Source: Corella eumyota
Lineage: Eukaryota > Chordata > Ascidiacea > Phlebobranchia > Corellidae
Length of the DNA stretch: 64,000 bases
Direction: 5' to 3'
NCBI GenBank assembly: GCA_963082875.1
Contig: OY720102.1
Span: forward strand, 10,514,990-10,578,989
Shown here: in pieces, positions 32,409-44,000 of the stretch
How the letters are laid out: every line of letters begins with the position of its first letter
Position numbering within the stretch: the stretch's first letter is position 1
Made by a program: the position numbers and the translations under genes
The notes under the pieces: generated by a model
Database searches by the model: none
What the model was told of the DNA's origin: nothing
What the model saw: the letters and a program-made list of their open reading frames with translations, nothing else

Positions 32409-35400
32409 ATGAAGATTGGCGTCAATTATGGTTTCAACGTTTTGTTGAGGAAATTTTTAATGTACAAACATCTGCCTTCAAAATAAATTTATCCTATGGG
32501 TTTATTCTAGAATCGCCTGTAACACAAAATCATCGCTATTTTCATGCATCGATAAACAATGCGAGTGTTCTTGAAACAGCGGTTCTTATCGAAAATTTAG
32601 TTATTTTATGGAATTTATACGACAAAATTTCCAATTTAGCATTTTGAATTGAACTATACTGCAGAAACCAAATTCCAGTTTTGTCGTTACAAAAGTTACA
32701 GTTATTTATTTTTTATCAAGCAGTCGATTTTTACTTACTTTAACAACTAATGGTCAAATCCCTTATGAGGATAACCTTTGTTTATTTCGTGCTATTGATT
32801 GTTTTTTATCCAACCGCAAGCGGGCGTCAGAGATAAAAGTTAAACAACTTTTGCAAAAGTACTCAAAAAAATTCAAAGCTGATTTTCCTGGTATTCAAAT
32901 AAACGATTTACCACAAATCGAAAAACTTTTTAAGATTAATATTCAAGTATATTCAAAGCTAGCAAACACGAACACAGAATTGATCTATCGCAGCAGACGT
33001 GCAATGTTTCATAAAAAAGAAGATATTATGTACTTGAACTTATATAAAAATCATTTCAGTCTTATTAAAAATCATGTTAAATTCTGTAAAGGCTTTGTGT
33101 GTCGTAAGATGGAACACTGCACATTCACTAGCGATGCATAAAAAAATCAAAAACTGTTCGACAAAAATTAATTTCAAATACCCTGGTGGCTTGTTTCGCT
33201 TACCTAAAACGATATTCTCACAATTACTTGAATTTGGAATTAAAGTTGAAAGAGAATTGCAGTTTCAGATTTTTCGTGCGAGTTTTGATTTTGAAACTTT
33301 TTTCAGTAACAAACAGAAAAAACATCGTGGCTGGTTAAACACGAGATTCTCTCAGTAAGCGTTTGTTCAAATGTAAATAACTTTAAAAACCACGTTGTTT
33401 CGTATCTAACGGGGATTCAGTTAAATTAATTGATGAGTTTTTTTCTTATCTTGCTCAAATACAAGAAACAGCTTTTCAATTTTTGCTTCAAAAATTTGAA
33501 AATGTTTTTAATCAAATAGAAGAACGATTAAATATTTTGATGGAGAAACCCAAATGCAAAAATGGACCCAAATGCAAAAATTAATAAACATCCTCTTTTT
33601 ATGCTTAAAAATCGGTTATTGGATGAAATAACAGTGTTACCAATCTACTCTTTTAACGGAGGTGCTTACGACCTTCAGGTTGCAAAGCGTTACATTTTTT
33701 CCCACATACTTAAACACGACAAGTTGAAGTTTGTGATTAAAAAAGCAAATAAATACCTACAAATTAAAACAAGTCGGTTTAATTTTCTCGACATCGTTAA
33801 TTATCTTGGTGCCAATTGCAGTTACAAAAATTATTTAAAAGCTTTTAAAGTTGAAGAACAAAAAGGCTATTTCCCCTATGAATATCTTACGTCAATTTCC
33901 AAGTTAGATGATACAAAATTACCTGAACACAAAGAGTTTTTCAGCAAATTAAAAAATTCAAATATTACCCCTCAGGAATACGAGCTATGTCAAAAAGTAT
34001 GGAAAACTAATAATATGAAAACCCTGAAAGATTTTCTTGTTTATTACAACAACCTCGATACTTATCCCATGTTGTTAGCACTGCAAAAACAAATTGATTT
34101 TTACAAAAAAACTGGTTTTGATATGTGGGGCAAAGCGTAAGCGTACCAAATCTTGCTTTGCAAATGATTGTTAAAAGTATGCCAAAGCAGACGTTTTTTG
34201 CCTTATTCGACGAAAAAAATAAACATATTTTTCAGCTTATAAACCACAATTTAAGGGGGGGGACTTAGTTTGGTGTTCAATCGTAAACAAGTTGTTGGAA
34301 AATCATTTATTCGTGAACAAGACTATAAAAACGAGGCTAAGCTTTGTCGACACATCTCTGGAGTAGATTGTCGCCCTCTATCTGAACTCGCTTTCTCAAA
34401 AAATGTCCACTGGGAGTTTTGTCGTGTATTCTCTAAACGATAATAATACCTTTGATCGTAAAAATCCATTCTATTTTGGTCAAATAAGTTGTTGTTGGTT
34501 AGACTACATTGCTTACAAAGAAAAAAGATTTATTCAGCATAAATTTAACCTTGGAGAAAAGCAAATAGGCTTACGAAATTATTTAGTTGACGGATACTCA
34601 CAAGCAATTAAAAATGAGCAAAAGCCAAAGATTTATGAGTTCCAAGGTTGCTTTTGGCATAAATGCCTGTGCATGTTTCCTGTGGACGGATTTGACGAAA
34701 AGAGTAAATTGACATATGAACAAATTCGTAAACGAATAACCGTAGAAAATTCTTACTTGGAAAATCTTGGGTTTGAAGTGATTTCAATTTACGAGCATAC
34801 CTGGAAGGCAATTTGCAAAAATGACGCCGAAGTTAAAGCATTTGCTAAAACCCATAAAAAGAAATTCACCCATCCCTATATTAAAACCAGTGCGGACATT
34901 TTAAGAAAAGTTAAAAACGATACATTTTTCGGCATAGTTGAAGTAAGCATTCATACACAGAAACTGAAGAAATATTTTAAAGAATTTACTCCAATTATTA
35001 AACATTGTACAGTATCGAGAAATGATATTGGACCATTTATGAAAGCTTATGCGGAAGAGAATGATTTATTACATACACCAAGAAAAATGCTTATTAACTT
35101 TTACAGAGCTGATAAAATGTTAATGGCTTCGCCATTGTTAAAATTCTACCTATTAAAGGGGTTAATCGTTACGCAAGTACATTCAGCCGTAAGCTTTCAA
35201 GGAAGTTATTGCTTTAAAGCATTTACCGATTTTGTGTCTAATGCGAGACGGGATGCAGATTGCGATCCTTCCAAATCAATTATTGGAGAGTCTGCAAAAT
35301 TGTTAGGTATTCTTAAACTTTTTTTTATTTTTTTTTAAATTTTTTTTAAATAATTAATTGTTTGTTCTATTAAAGGAAATTCATCGTTTGGAAAATTTAT

Positions 35401-36188
35401 ATGCAACTATGAGAAGCACGCGAACGTAAAATACTTAGATCAGGAAGAAGCTGAAAAATCTATAGGTCATCCGTTATTCAGCTTTTTGGACGAAATCGAG
35501 GAGAACTTATACGAGGTTGATTTTAAAAAGAGCACCATCGTTCAAAAACTGCCTATTCAAGTCGGTTTTTTTGTGTTCGAATATGCCAAACTCCGGATGT
35601 TGGAATTTTATTATGATTTTTTGGATTTTTATTTTGATAGAAGCTCCTTTGAATTAATTAATTCTGATACTGATTCTCTATATATCAGTCTGATCTCTCG
35701 AGGAGCTTATTATACCAGAAAAGCGTGAACATTATTTTACAAACGTTCATTTATGGTTTCCATCGCGTTCGTGTGATTGCAGCGAATATATTGCAAAACG
35801 GGTCGCCGACGAGCAATGGCCTATGAGAGATTGTTGCAGTAAAAGATTGAACTACGACAAGAGAACCATTGGTTTATTCAAATTAGAATGGGAAACGATT
35901 GGAGAAGAGTCTGGTATGTACGCTCTTTGCAGCAAAACCTATTTTTGTTTTGGCGACAATAACAAACTGAGTACAAACGGTCTCAACAAGACTCAAAACC
36001 AAACGACAAAACAACAATTCGACGAGGTATTAAAAACGCAAATAGCATCCGGAGGACGTAATCTCGGATTTCGCGTTTTCAAGAACAATGTTTACACGTA
36101 TTCACAATCGCGTTTGGGCCTGCCCTTTCTCTACGTCAAACGAAAGGTTTTGCCCGACGGTATTCAAACCGTCCCGCTTGATTTGTGA
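32409..36188 (+). pseudogene. Polinton protein-primed DNA polymerase B
   Basis: Family B, protein-primed polymerase, the hallmark Polinton replication enzyme. The N-terminal part (about 32.4-33.1 kb) has IKNHVKFCKGFVC. Exonuclease motifs follow: FDFETFF (ExoI, near 33.3 kb), YSFNGGAYDLQV (ExoII, near 33.6 kb) and NNLDTYPMLLAL (ExoIII, near 34.05 kb). Next come YLVDGYSQ and YEFQGCFWHKC near 34.6 kb, a conserved Polinton insert. The palm region shows GNSSFGKF (near 35.38 kb) and SDTDSLYISL (catalytic motif C, near 35.66 kb). The C-terminal part ends VLPDGIQTVPLDL. Total size fits the family (over 1,100 residues). It is broken, with several interruptions. Confidence 0.93.
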
Positions 36189-36317
36189 TCGCGCGCGCGG
36201 GGGCCAAAACTGTTTTTTAATATACATGTACTGTTTTTTGTGCGTGAATTTGTATATAAATATTGTACTGCATAATAAAAATTTCATTTCAATATTTTTT
36301 TTGTGACGAATTGCAAG

Positions 36318-36929
36318 ATGTCAGTTACGTTTAAACATCCGTTTACTTGTTTAATCAGCGGCCCAACGGGTTCTGGAAAAACATATTTTGTAGCAAAGTT
36401 GTTGAATAATCTAAGCTTGATCGAACCGAAGCCTCAAAAAGTGGTTTATTGCTATTCCGAATGGCAGCCAAAATTTGAAGAGTTTGAAAATGTTGAGTTT
36501 TACAATGGGTTGCCTGAAACTAGTCATTTTAATACGCAAGAACGTACTTAGGTTATTATCGACGATTTGATGGATCAATGCAACTCAAGTCTATCTCTAA
36601 TGTTCACTCAGATCTCACATCATCGAAGCATTAGTGTTATGTATATCGTACAAAATTTGTTTGCAAACTCAAAGTTTCACCGTACAATTAGCATTAATAC
36701 ACATTACATGATTGTTTTTTAATCGCCACGCGACAGCAGCCAAATCATGCATCTAGCGAAACAAATCTATCCAAAGAAATCATGTGCTGTAGTTGAGGCC
36801 TTTCAAGATGCGACAAGCGAACAGTATGGCTATTTGCTATTCGATTTTAAACAGTGTACCCCCGAAAAGCATCGTTTACGCACCAATATTTTTCCTGGAA
36901 AAACTCAATATGTTTATGTCCCCAAATAA
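36318..36929 (+). pseudogene. Polinton FtsK/HerA-type packaging ATPase
   Basis: Starts MSVTFKHPFTCLISGPTGSG. Walker A is GPTGSGKT and Walker B is VIIDDLMDQC; conserved Polinton ATPase blocks SHHRSISVMYIVQNLF and YLLFDFKQ follow. It ends YVYVPK. About 200 residues, the usual size. By homology it would pump DNA into capsids. It lies 130 bp after the polymerase, on the same strand. Broken, with few interruptions. Confidence 0.9.
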
Positions 36930-36992
36930 ACATATATAAGAACGTGAAACTTTGAATTGTGTTTATTTTTGTTTTTTCCTTGAAATGGAACA

Positions 36993-37323
36993 ATGTCAAA
37001 ACGTTTAGCTAGGCACGCAAGTGTATTAAAAATACTCGCAAATTCTCCTGCTCTAGCACAAAAACGTTACGTTTCAGCACCTGATCTTATTAACTGTTTG
37101 TGTGAATGTGCAAAAAATATCTTACACGGCAGTGTTCGTTTGGACGATAAAAATAAAAAAAAATTAGTAAAACACAGAAAAAAGTTACGGGTTTTGTCGT
37201 AAAAAAAAAAGCCAGCATTAAAAGCAAACGAAAGTCTTTTCAAACAGGCGGGTTTCTCGGAGCGCTTCTTTCTGCGATCATTCCGGCAATTCGAGGACTT
37301 TTAGGGGGATTGACTGGAAAATG
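36993..37323 (+). pseudogene. Small basic Polinton protein (RHxxVLKxL...GGFLGALL type)
   Basis: Starts MSKRLARHASVLKILANSPA and has LINCLCECAKNIL, then the basic run KHRKKLRVLS. The region just downstream encodes the glycine-rich hydrophobic segment GGFLGALLSAIIPAIRGLLG. This small protein recurs in animal Polintons between ATPase and integrase. Its amphipathic hydrophobic end is reminiscent of adenoviral cement or core peptides, but its role is not established. Not fully intact. Confidence 0.75.
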
Positions 37324-37872
37324 AATTCGGTTTCGAAGCTCGCGTTGACTGTCACTCCAACTCATTCGCTTATGTCGAAACTTGAACGCGATATGGCAGA
37401 AATTACACAAAGCAAAGAAATGAGTGTACAACAAAAAGTACTTGCCTATAACCAAAGACTTCAACAGTATTTGACTTTTAAGGAGCAAACCGAAGCACCG
37501 ATCCCGATCAAAATAGAATCGATTCCTAAACAGGGCTTGGATTTTAAAAGCAAAATTTTAAAAGCGCTACCTCACAGCTTAAAAGCAAAAGGAAGCCGTA
37601 TACTCAACGTTATTGAGACCTCACCTCGTTTGAGTTGGGACTCAGAAGGCCACTTGCTCTACAATAACGTATCGATACCTGGCAGTGATATCGGGGATTT
37701 AATTGACGATGTGTTAAAACAACGAAAAACCGATACGATAGGATCCGAACACTTGTACAAAGAGTTTGATTTGCAAGGTATAACTGGCGTGGTTGCCAAC
37801 AAGCATAGACTCGTAAAGTCAAAGACGAAAAACACTAGAACTAAAGCAACTAAACGTTGGGTTCCTTACTAA
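37321..37872 (+). CDS. Conserved Polinton protein of unknown function (IPGSDIxDLIDDVL type)
   Basis: A 183-residue open frame. It contains MSKLERDMAEITQSKEM (helical), then RILNVIETSPRLSWDSEG and IPGSDIGDLIDDVLKQRK, and ends with a basic tail (KSKTKNTRTKATKRW). The SWDSEG...IPGS.I.DL..DVL.KRK signature is common among Polintons of invertebrates and fish, where it is usually left unnamed. It overlaps the start of the integrase region. It looks whole. Confidence 0.75.
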   Translation: MNSVSKLALTVTPTHSLMSKLERDMAEITQSKEMSVQQKVLAYNQRLQQYLTFKEQTEAPIPIKIESIPKQGLDFKSKILKALPHSLKAKGSRILNVIETSPRLSWDSEGHLLYNNVSIPGSDIGDLIDDVLKQRKTDTIGSEHLYKEFDLQGITGVVANKHRLVKSKTKNTRTKATKRWVPY

Positions 37873-37877
37873 AAAAT

Positions 37878-38921
37878 ATGGAGAATATTTACTACGATCC
37901 TTCGGAGCCAGGAAGTTTTAGCGGAATCGATGCATTAGCGCGAAGCACTAAATTAAATAAAAAACAAGTTAAAAAATGGCTTTTAGCGCAAGATGTCTAT
38001 ACATTACATCGCCGAGCTCGTAAGAATTACCCGCGACGAAAAACAATTGTTTTCGGTGAAAACAAACAATACCAAATCGACTTAATTGATCTCACGAAAC
38101 TTGCCAGACACAACGACGGATTTAAATTTATTTTAACGTGTATTGATGTATTTTCAAAATTTGCTTATGCCTTTCCATTAAAAAACAAGTGCGGCGTTTC
38201 AACTACAAAGGCTTCTGAATCGGTTTTAAAAGAGAGAAATATCGACAAAGTTTCCTTTGATCGCGGCACAGAGTTTTACAACAAAACTTTTTTAAAACTA
38301 CTGAAAAGGTATAACGTCGAGTCGTTCTCAACACAAGACTATTTAATTAAAGCATCCTTGGTAGAACGCTTTAATTTAACTATTTTAACAAAACTCTACA
38401 AGTACTTTACACACACTGGGACATTTCGTTATATCGAAGTTTTGCAAAAAATCGTCGATTCGTACAATCACAGCAAGCATAGAAGTACTGGTTTTGCGCC
38501 TGCCAACGTAAATGAGAATAATCGCGAAGAAGTTTGGTTTAACTTGTATGAAGCCGATTCAAAACCTAATAAAAAACCGCGTTTGAGCGTTGACACTTTA
38601 GTAAGAGTGAGTCGTCTCCAGAAACGTTTTCAAAAATCGTATCAGCAAAATTTTTCGGAAGAAATTTTTAAAATACGAGAAGCTGTAGCAGGCAAACCTC
38701 CTTATTATCACCTCAAAGATTTCAACGATGAATTTGTGGCTGGGACTTTTTATGAGGAGGAGGTTCTACCCATTATTAAGGAGGATAGCGTTTTTCTGTG
38801 GAGAAAATTATTTCAACTCGGAAACGTAACAAGAAGACTGAGTATCTAGTCAAATGGCTTGGCTACGACGAAAATTTTAATTCATGGACTTCGAATAGAG
38901 ATTTTAAACAGTATATAAACT
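37878..38921 (+). CDS. Polinton retroviral-type integrase with C-terminal chromodomain
   Basis: Starts MENIYYDPSEPGSFSGIDAL, the typical Polinton integrase opening. The rve core has the D,D-35-E triad: Asp in YQIDLIDL, Asp in SFDRGTEFYN and Glu in LVERFNLT. The helices YIEVLQKIVDSYNHSKHRST and the GFAPANV block follow. A chromodomain-like segment (TEYLVKWLGYDENFNSWTS) lies at the 3' end (about 38.8-38.92 kb), known in many Polinton integrases and thought to guide insertion to chromatin. The catalytic domain is well preserved. The gene is nearly whole. Confidence 0.92.
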
Positions 38922-38928
38922 AAAACTT

Positions 38929-39183
38929 GTGTATCGTATTTTCATTTTAGTGATAATGTCGCCAAGTGTAGATATTGAAACTGCAACTCCTGGAATTGTT
39001 AATAAAACGAACTATTTTGACGTGGTTGTTTATATTTCACAATTACTAGTGCTGTTAATTATAATCGCAGCTAGTATCTACAACTTAACTAAAGGTAGCG
39101 ACCAGACAGATTTGTGGTTAACACTTTTAAAAACTGGACTAGCCTCTCAGCCTCTTTCTCAGACTGCGCAAGCAAATGAATGA
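38929..39183 (+). CDS. Small Polinton membrane protein
   Basis: 84 codons; the likelier start is the second Met (MSPSVDIETATPGIVNKTN). A single hydrophobic helix, VVVYISQLLVLLIIIAASIY, is followed by NLTKGSDQTDLWLTLLKTG. The TM-NLT...LWxxLL pattern recurs in animal Polintons between integrase and minor capsid. A membrane or virion-associated role is inferred. It looks whole. Confidence 0.75.
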   Translation: MYRIFILVIMSPSVDIETATPGIVNKTNYFDVVVYISQLLVLLIIIAASIYNLTKGSDQTDLWLTLLKTGLASQPLSQTAQANE

Positions 39184-39216
39184 GTTTTACTTGACAACCG
39201 CTAGCAATGCTAGAGC

Positions 39217-39913
39217 ATGGATTATTTTCCAGAAAATACCCTGCATCAATTCACAACAAAGCTATCAAAACCTATTACATTGGATTCTAATTGGGTTTGA
39301 GGTCTCAGCGAAATCAGTCTACCGGGAACTTACGCAAATTTAAGTGAAAAACATTGTAAGCCAAAGTATACCAACAGCGGGGTGGTTCATGACTTTAAAT
39401 TGCTTACAGGCTACTACGAAACATCTGATGCACTTATGGAAGGCGTAAAAGATGCTTTTAGAAGGGCACGCTTAAAAGATAGAATTATTATTCGCCATCA
39501 TCCAATCTCAAAAAGAGTCCATCTTTACGTAAAACTAGCTGGAGAATTGGATATGTGTCATGGTCTCGCCGACTTGTTAGGTTTGAACCGTACAAATTTC
39601 CCATCTGGAAATCACTTTTCAATCACAGGGTTGATTTACATGCAAAATTGAGCGCATTATATCTGTATTGCGACATACTTGATTATTCGTATCACGGAGA
39701 TAAACGAACTCCTTTATTAGATACTGTCGGGTTACAGTGCAATACCCATGCATATAAGATATAATCAGATTCATTACAAGAACATAAAAAATTTTAATTT
39801 TGAAACAATCGGTTTTACCCTGACAAATGATATAGGCGAACCTGTATTTTTTCTTTCTGGAAAAGTAATACTCGCTCTGCATTTCAAACGAATATCGTCG
39901 TTACTTGTATAGA
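39217..39913 (+). pseudogene. Polinton minor capsid (penton-like) protein
   Basis: Starts MDYFPENTLHQFTTKLSKPI. Recognisable blocks in order: EISLPGTYAN, then GVKDAFRRARLKDRI, FSITGLIYMQ, LYLYCDILDYSYHG, TPLLDTVG, and near the end NFETIGFTLTNDIGEPVFF. This series matches the single jelly-roll minor capsid of Polintons, which would form capsid vertices. It is broken, with a few interruptions. Confidence 0.85.
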
Positions 39914-39990
39914 ACTTTATGTGAAGATAAAATATATAAAAGAAACAATACTTGTGTTTTTTCTCTCAGTCTACGCATAGTTAAGGGAAG

Positions 39991-40418
39991 AATGTATCGT
40001 CATTACAACCCACCTTATGTTTCTGAAAATAACATATACGAAAAATATTACGCGGAACGGGGTGCCCATCTATACTGGAGATCATCGTGTGCAGGCTGGG
40101 TACGGTTTAGGTAGTATTTTTAGTAGCCTAGGACGCGCAATCATACCCATGATTAAATCCGGGGCCAAAGCAGTCGGAAAACGAGCACTTTCTAGCGGAA
40201 TTAACCTAACCGGAGATCTGATACGCGGAGAAAACCCAAAACAAGCTTTTCTTAAACGAAACAAAGAAATGGGAAATCAAATTATGCATGACGCAAAAGA
40301 TTCTTTTTTCCCACCACCACCCGGTACTCAACATAAAAGACGCGGCACAAAACGAAAACGAGCCAGTAAGAAAACTACCGTCAAAGGGAAACGCAGAAAA
40401 AAAGACGTATTTGATTAA
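39991..40418 (+). CDS. Polinton pVI-like basic protein
   Basis: An N-terminal MYRHYNPPYVSENNIYEKYY motif is followed by GLGSIFSSLGRAIIPMIKSG and AKAVGKRALSSGINL, an amphipathic glycine-rich helix shared by Polinton proteins compared with adenovirus protein VI (membrane lysis and cement). The C-terminus is very basic (KRRGTKRKRASKK...GKRRKKDV), suggesting DNA or nuclear binding. It lies between minor and major capsid genes, as usual. Largely intact. Confidence 0.75.
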
Positions 40419-40421
40419 GTA

Positions 40422-41718
40422 ATGGCTCTAATTCACCCGCTTTCTTGCGACTGCTTGACCTCGGATCTTGATTTATTTTCTGTGCCTCCCACTCAGACGT
40501 CAATCGAAAGTTCGAAAACTATTCAGATCTTACCTCGGTCCGCATTAAGCGACGATTCTCCAATTGAATTTATTGTGTCAGGCAGCGGTGAACAATACTT
40601 AGATTTAGCTGCATCTCGCCTTTTTGTGCGTGCAAAAATTGTTAAAAATGATGGAACTAATTTTAGCTGCTGATCAAGAAATAGCGCCTATTAATTACTT
40701 GCTAAACACAATGTTTAGTCAAGTAGATTTGAGCTTAAACGACAAACTCGTTTCGCCCAGCTCGAATACCTATGCCTACAGAAGTTATTTGGAAACACTT
40801 TTATCGTTCGGAAGAGATGCCAAAGAAACACACTTGCAATCTTCTATGTGGTATGCTGATTCTGGATCAAGATGTGATAATCTAGCTAATGCTAACGCAG
40901 GTTATCGTCAACGCAAACAAAAAGTAGCCCAAAGTCATTCGTTCGACATGCTCGGAAAACTTCATCTCGACTTATGTTTTCAACAACGTTACATGTTGAA
41001 CGGTGTCGATTTAAAAATAAAACTTTTACCTAACAACATAAATTTTTATTGCATGGCTCCTGCAGATGAATTTAAGTTAAAACTGGAAGAAGCATACTTG
41101 CTAGTCCGTAAAGTTAAACTTAATCCTGATCTTCAACTGGCTCATATTAAAACCTTAAATAACAGCACAGCAAAATACCCCATCCGTCGGGTCGAAACTA
41201 AAATATTTTCTATACCCAGAGGAAATTTAAACGCAAATATTCAAAATCTTTTCTTGGGACAAGTACCTAAACGTATCGTTATTGGATGTGTAGATAACAC
41301 ATCTTTCAACGAAGCAATCAATCGAAATCCCTTCAATTTTAAAAACTATATGAACAACAATGTAGCTTTGTTTAACGATGGCAAAATGATACCCAGTGCT
41401 CCGTTCACACCCGCATTTAATAGAGATCACTACTCTAGAAGTTACTGTTCCTTATTCGATAGCACCGAACAATTTTTTCAAGATACTGGTAATTGCATCT
41501 CTTCCGCAGACTACAAAGCTGGCTACACCTTGTTTGCTTTTAATTTGACCGCCGGTGGATGCACAGCATCTACATTCGACTTATTTCAACAAGGTTCTGT
41601 TCGACTCGAAATTCACTTTGATGAGGCGCTCGAACAAACTATCAACATAGTCGTTTACGCAGAATTTGATAATCTTATACAAGTCGATAAACATCGAAAT
41701 GTTATTTTAGATTATTAA
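40422..41718 (+). CDS. Polinton major capsid protein (double jelly roll)
   Basis: Starts MALIHPLSCDCLTSDLDLFS, four bases after the preceding gene. Landmarks: LFSVPPTQTSIE, then EFIVSGSGEQYLDLAASRLF, PINYLLNTMFSQVDLSLNDK, TYAYRSYLETLLSFG, LHLDLCFQQRYMLNGVDLKI, PRGNLNANIQNLFLGQVPKR and NPFNFKNY. It ends EFDNLIQVDKHRNVILDY. The family is the major capsid protein common to Polintons, about 430 residues and full length here. Capsid faces would be built from trimers. Nearly whole. Confidence 0.92.
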
Positions 41719-41719
41719 A

Positions 41720-42045
41720 ATGTATTCTTTTGAAATTGAAAATATTGTTGCCAAAGACGAGCAAACCCAAAAACAATTTCAGGGAGTTTTGTCTAGAGAC
41801 GAAATCAATTTCACAATTGACAAATATCCTGCTCTCTACATCATTAACACCGATGTAAGAAAAAACCTGGAACTCATTGGGTAGCATGCTTTTTCGACAA
41901 AAACCAAAAAGGAGAATACTTTGATCCTATGGGCTTGAAGCCGATGTACAAAAGAATTTAACGCTTTCCTAAATAAAAACAGCACAGAATGGACTTTCAA
42001 CACTAAAACATTACAACATCCTCTAAAAACTACATGATCTAATAA
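41720..42045 (+). pseudogene. Polinton adenain-like cysteine protease
   Basis: Starts MYSFEIENIVAKDEQTQKQF right after the major capsid gene. It reads FQGVLSRDEIN and YPALYIINTD, the N-terminal part of the adenovirus-type maturation protease, and further on SYGL-like and weak NTKTLQH-like remnants up to the right inverted repeat. By homology it cleaves capsid precursors. Decayed. Confidence 0.75.
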
Positions 42046-42048
42046 AAT

Positions 42049-42355
42049 ATTAATCATACCTCACACTTTATCCCCCAAATTGTACATTGTTTTACTGTTG
42101 TATTATATTGTTTTTTTCGCATCGTGTATATAATAAAATTGAAAACATCCAAAATCACTTCTTCTTATCTTATGCTTAAGTTAACACACGCTTTTTTCCC
42201 ATTTTTAATACTCTCTATCTCTAACTAGTAATGGTCTATAACAGAATAACCCCTTTTTTAAAAACTCTCTATCGCCACCTAGTAATGGTCTATAACGGTT
42301 TTAGACTCTCTACCGCCACCCAGTAATGGTCTATATCGTATATTATATCACCACT
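42049..42355 (-). repeat. Polinton right terminal inverted repeat with three iterons
   Basis: Reverse complement of the left end over about 307 bp, ending CACCACT and followed by the TAGTAT duplication. It has three copies of the TATAGACCATTACT... iteron versus four on the left; the difference is about one 41-bp unit. Otherwise the arms differ by scattered substitutions. Confidence 0.93.
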
Positions 42356-42361
42356 TAGTAT

Positions 42362-43390
42362 ATTAATAAACTTATAATTAAACTTGCGCATTTTCGCCAA
42401 TTCATTTTTTTAATTTAACAAATGTATTTTAATACAGAAAAAAACATAACTGATTGTGCTTTAACGAACACAGGTCGGGTATGGGTGTGCGGTTTGAGCT
42501 ATGAACGCCAGGCTTAAGGGCAAATCATGTAGCGTTAGTGCGGCTTCTACTTAAAATCTTTCAGCTCCTAGTCAGATCCCATGACCAGTTCATCACACTA
42601 ACAGACGGGTTTTAGCAACTCTTCTGCACAAAAATATGGCATTTGTTGCCATATAGCGGTTATACGTACTAAATGTATATATATTTTGGTATTTTTAAGT
42701 CATAGCCAAAAAAACCCAAACATTTCTAACAACATATTTTTATTTAGCAATCGAAAAAAACATAAGTTTTAAAAACTCATTTGAAACTACAAACACATAC
42801 TAAAGCGAAGAACTCCCTTACAGTGAAGTCACACGCGGTAGACACTTTTTCCTATGCATATTCCAAACCCACGTAACTTTTAAAAAATACATTCAAAAAT
42901 TTTCTTTGGGAAATTAAATGAAAAAATATATTAAATTTAATAAGTCTAGGGGGAATATTGCGTTCACTTCCCCTTTAACATAAATAACAGAGTTAGCTAA
43001 ATTGTTTTTTACAGCCGGTGAAGTAAGTTACTAAATAATAAAGATTGTTTTGTTTTATTTAAGCAATGGATCAAGGTAAGAGTAATATACAATTTAAAGA
43101 ACCTTTATTATAACTTTAGACTAAACTAAATTATTTGATAAATAAAATATAGTCCGAATTTATTTGATTATTTTTTTAACAATCTTTAAAGATAAATAAA
43201 CATATGTATAAACATAAATTAAGTATATAACATAAATTAATATTAGATATTAAATTGTGCATTATTAGACTAAACAGGGAGGTCTTCGCCTCCCCTCTAA
43301 CAGAAATAGTTACAATTTTTACATATTTTTTACTTATTGCCATTACTTATAGATTAGACCAAATTTTAATTAATTAAATTTATAAACAAA
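42362..43390. other. AT-rich flank right of the Polinton
   Basis: No ORF of note. A short mixed-composition stretch (about 42.45-42.65 kb, GGTCGGGTATGGGTGTGCGG...) stands out from the AT-rich background but shows no tRNA-like boxes or coding content. Confidence 0.45.
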
Positions 43391-44000
43391 CAAGCTTTTT
43401 AACAAACAATAACAAATTTCTTAACCAGGTTTGAAGTTGTTGATAGATATCAGAATATACATTGGTTTAAACGTTGAATGCATTAAATTAATATTAAAGT
43501 TTTAATAAAATAAACAAGTAGTTAAATAAACTAACAAAAATTAGTTTTTAAATATGATTTTAAATTAATAATATCATGATATAGATTAGAGTAAATTTTA
43601 AATGTTTAAGATCGATTTTTTAATCACAAACAAGCATTTTGTTACAATTAACAAACAAAAATTAATTTTTTAAACCGTTTTAAAGTTATTGATATCATGA
43701 TATACAACTGACTTAAATTAAAAAAACTAATAACTATCTTCCAATTTTATTAAACAAACACCTAACAATTAGTGATAAAAATTATATTTTTGATCCATTT
43801 TTAAGTTATAAATATCATAATATATAACTGACCAAAACACTTTTAAAGTACTAAAAAAAGTTTATTTAAAAAGTACTAACAAAAGTTATTTTGAACCAAA
43901 ATTCGGACTAGTAAAAATAAATAATACTTGATTTTTTTGATAAATTAAATATGGTTTCAAATCATTTGATTACTTTTTTAATGAACTTAACATTTTTTTG
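43391..44000 (-). repeat. Inverted, diverged copy of the 127-bp repeat of 62.3-62.9 kb
   Basis: Read on the minus strand, three or four units contain TCAGTTRTATATYATGATAT, then AATTTTTRTYACTAATTGTT and GGTGTTTGTTTAATAAAATT, the landmarks of the tandem array near the right end of the window. The spacing is about 110-130 bp. No coding content. Confidence 0.65.

Larger units (their letters stand above)
28411..42355 (+). mobile_element. Polinton/Maverick element, nearly full length, fossil
   Basis: This is a 13.9-kb self-synthesising, virus-like DNA element. The ends begin AGTAGTGATATAATA and terminate in the matching inverted sequence; the flanks carry a perfect 6-bp duplication, TAGTAT (28405-28410 and 42356-42361), the size Polintons make. 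Contents left to right: unknown gene (minus), zinc-finger exon, DNA polymerase B, packaging ATPase, small basic protein, conserved Polinton protein, integrase with chromodomain, membrane protein, minor capsid, pVI-like protein, major capsid, adenain-like protease. Structural and packaging genes cluster in the right half on the plus strand. Several genes look whole, but overall it carries roughly ten or more breaks and is a fossil. The clean duplication and well-preserved ends suggest a moderately young insertion. Confidence 0.95.

Noticed and set aside
37240-37822. Minus-strand ORFs opposite the Polinton basic and conserved proteins
   Set aside because: They overlap genes on the plus strand that match known Polinton families.
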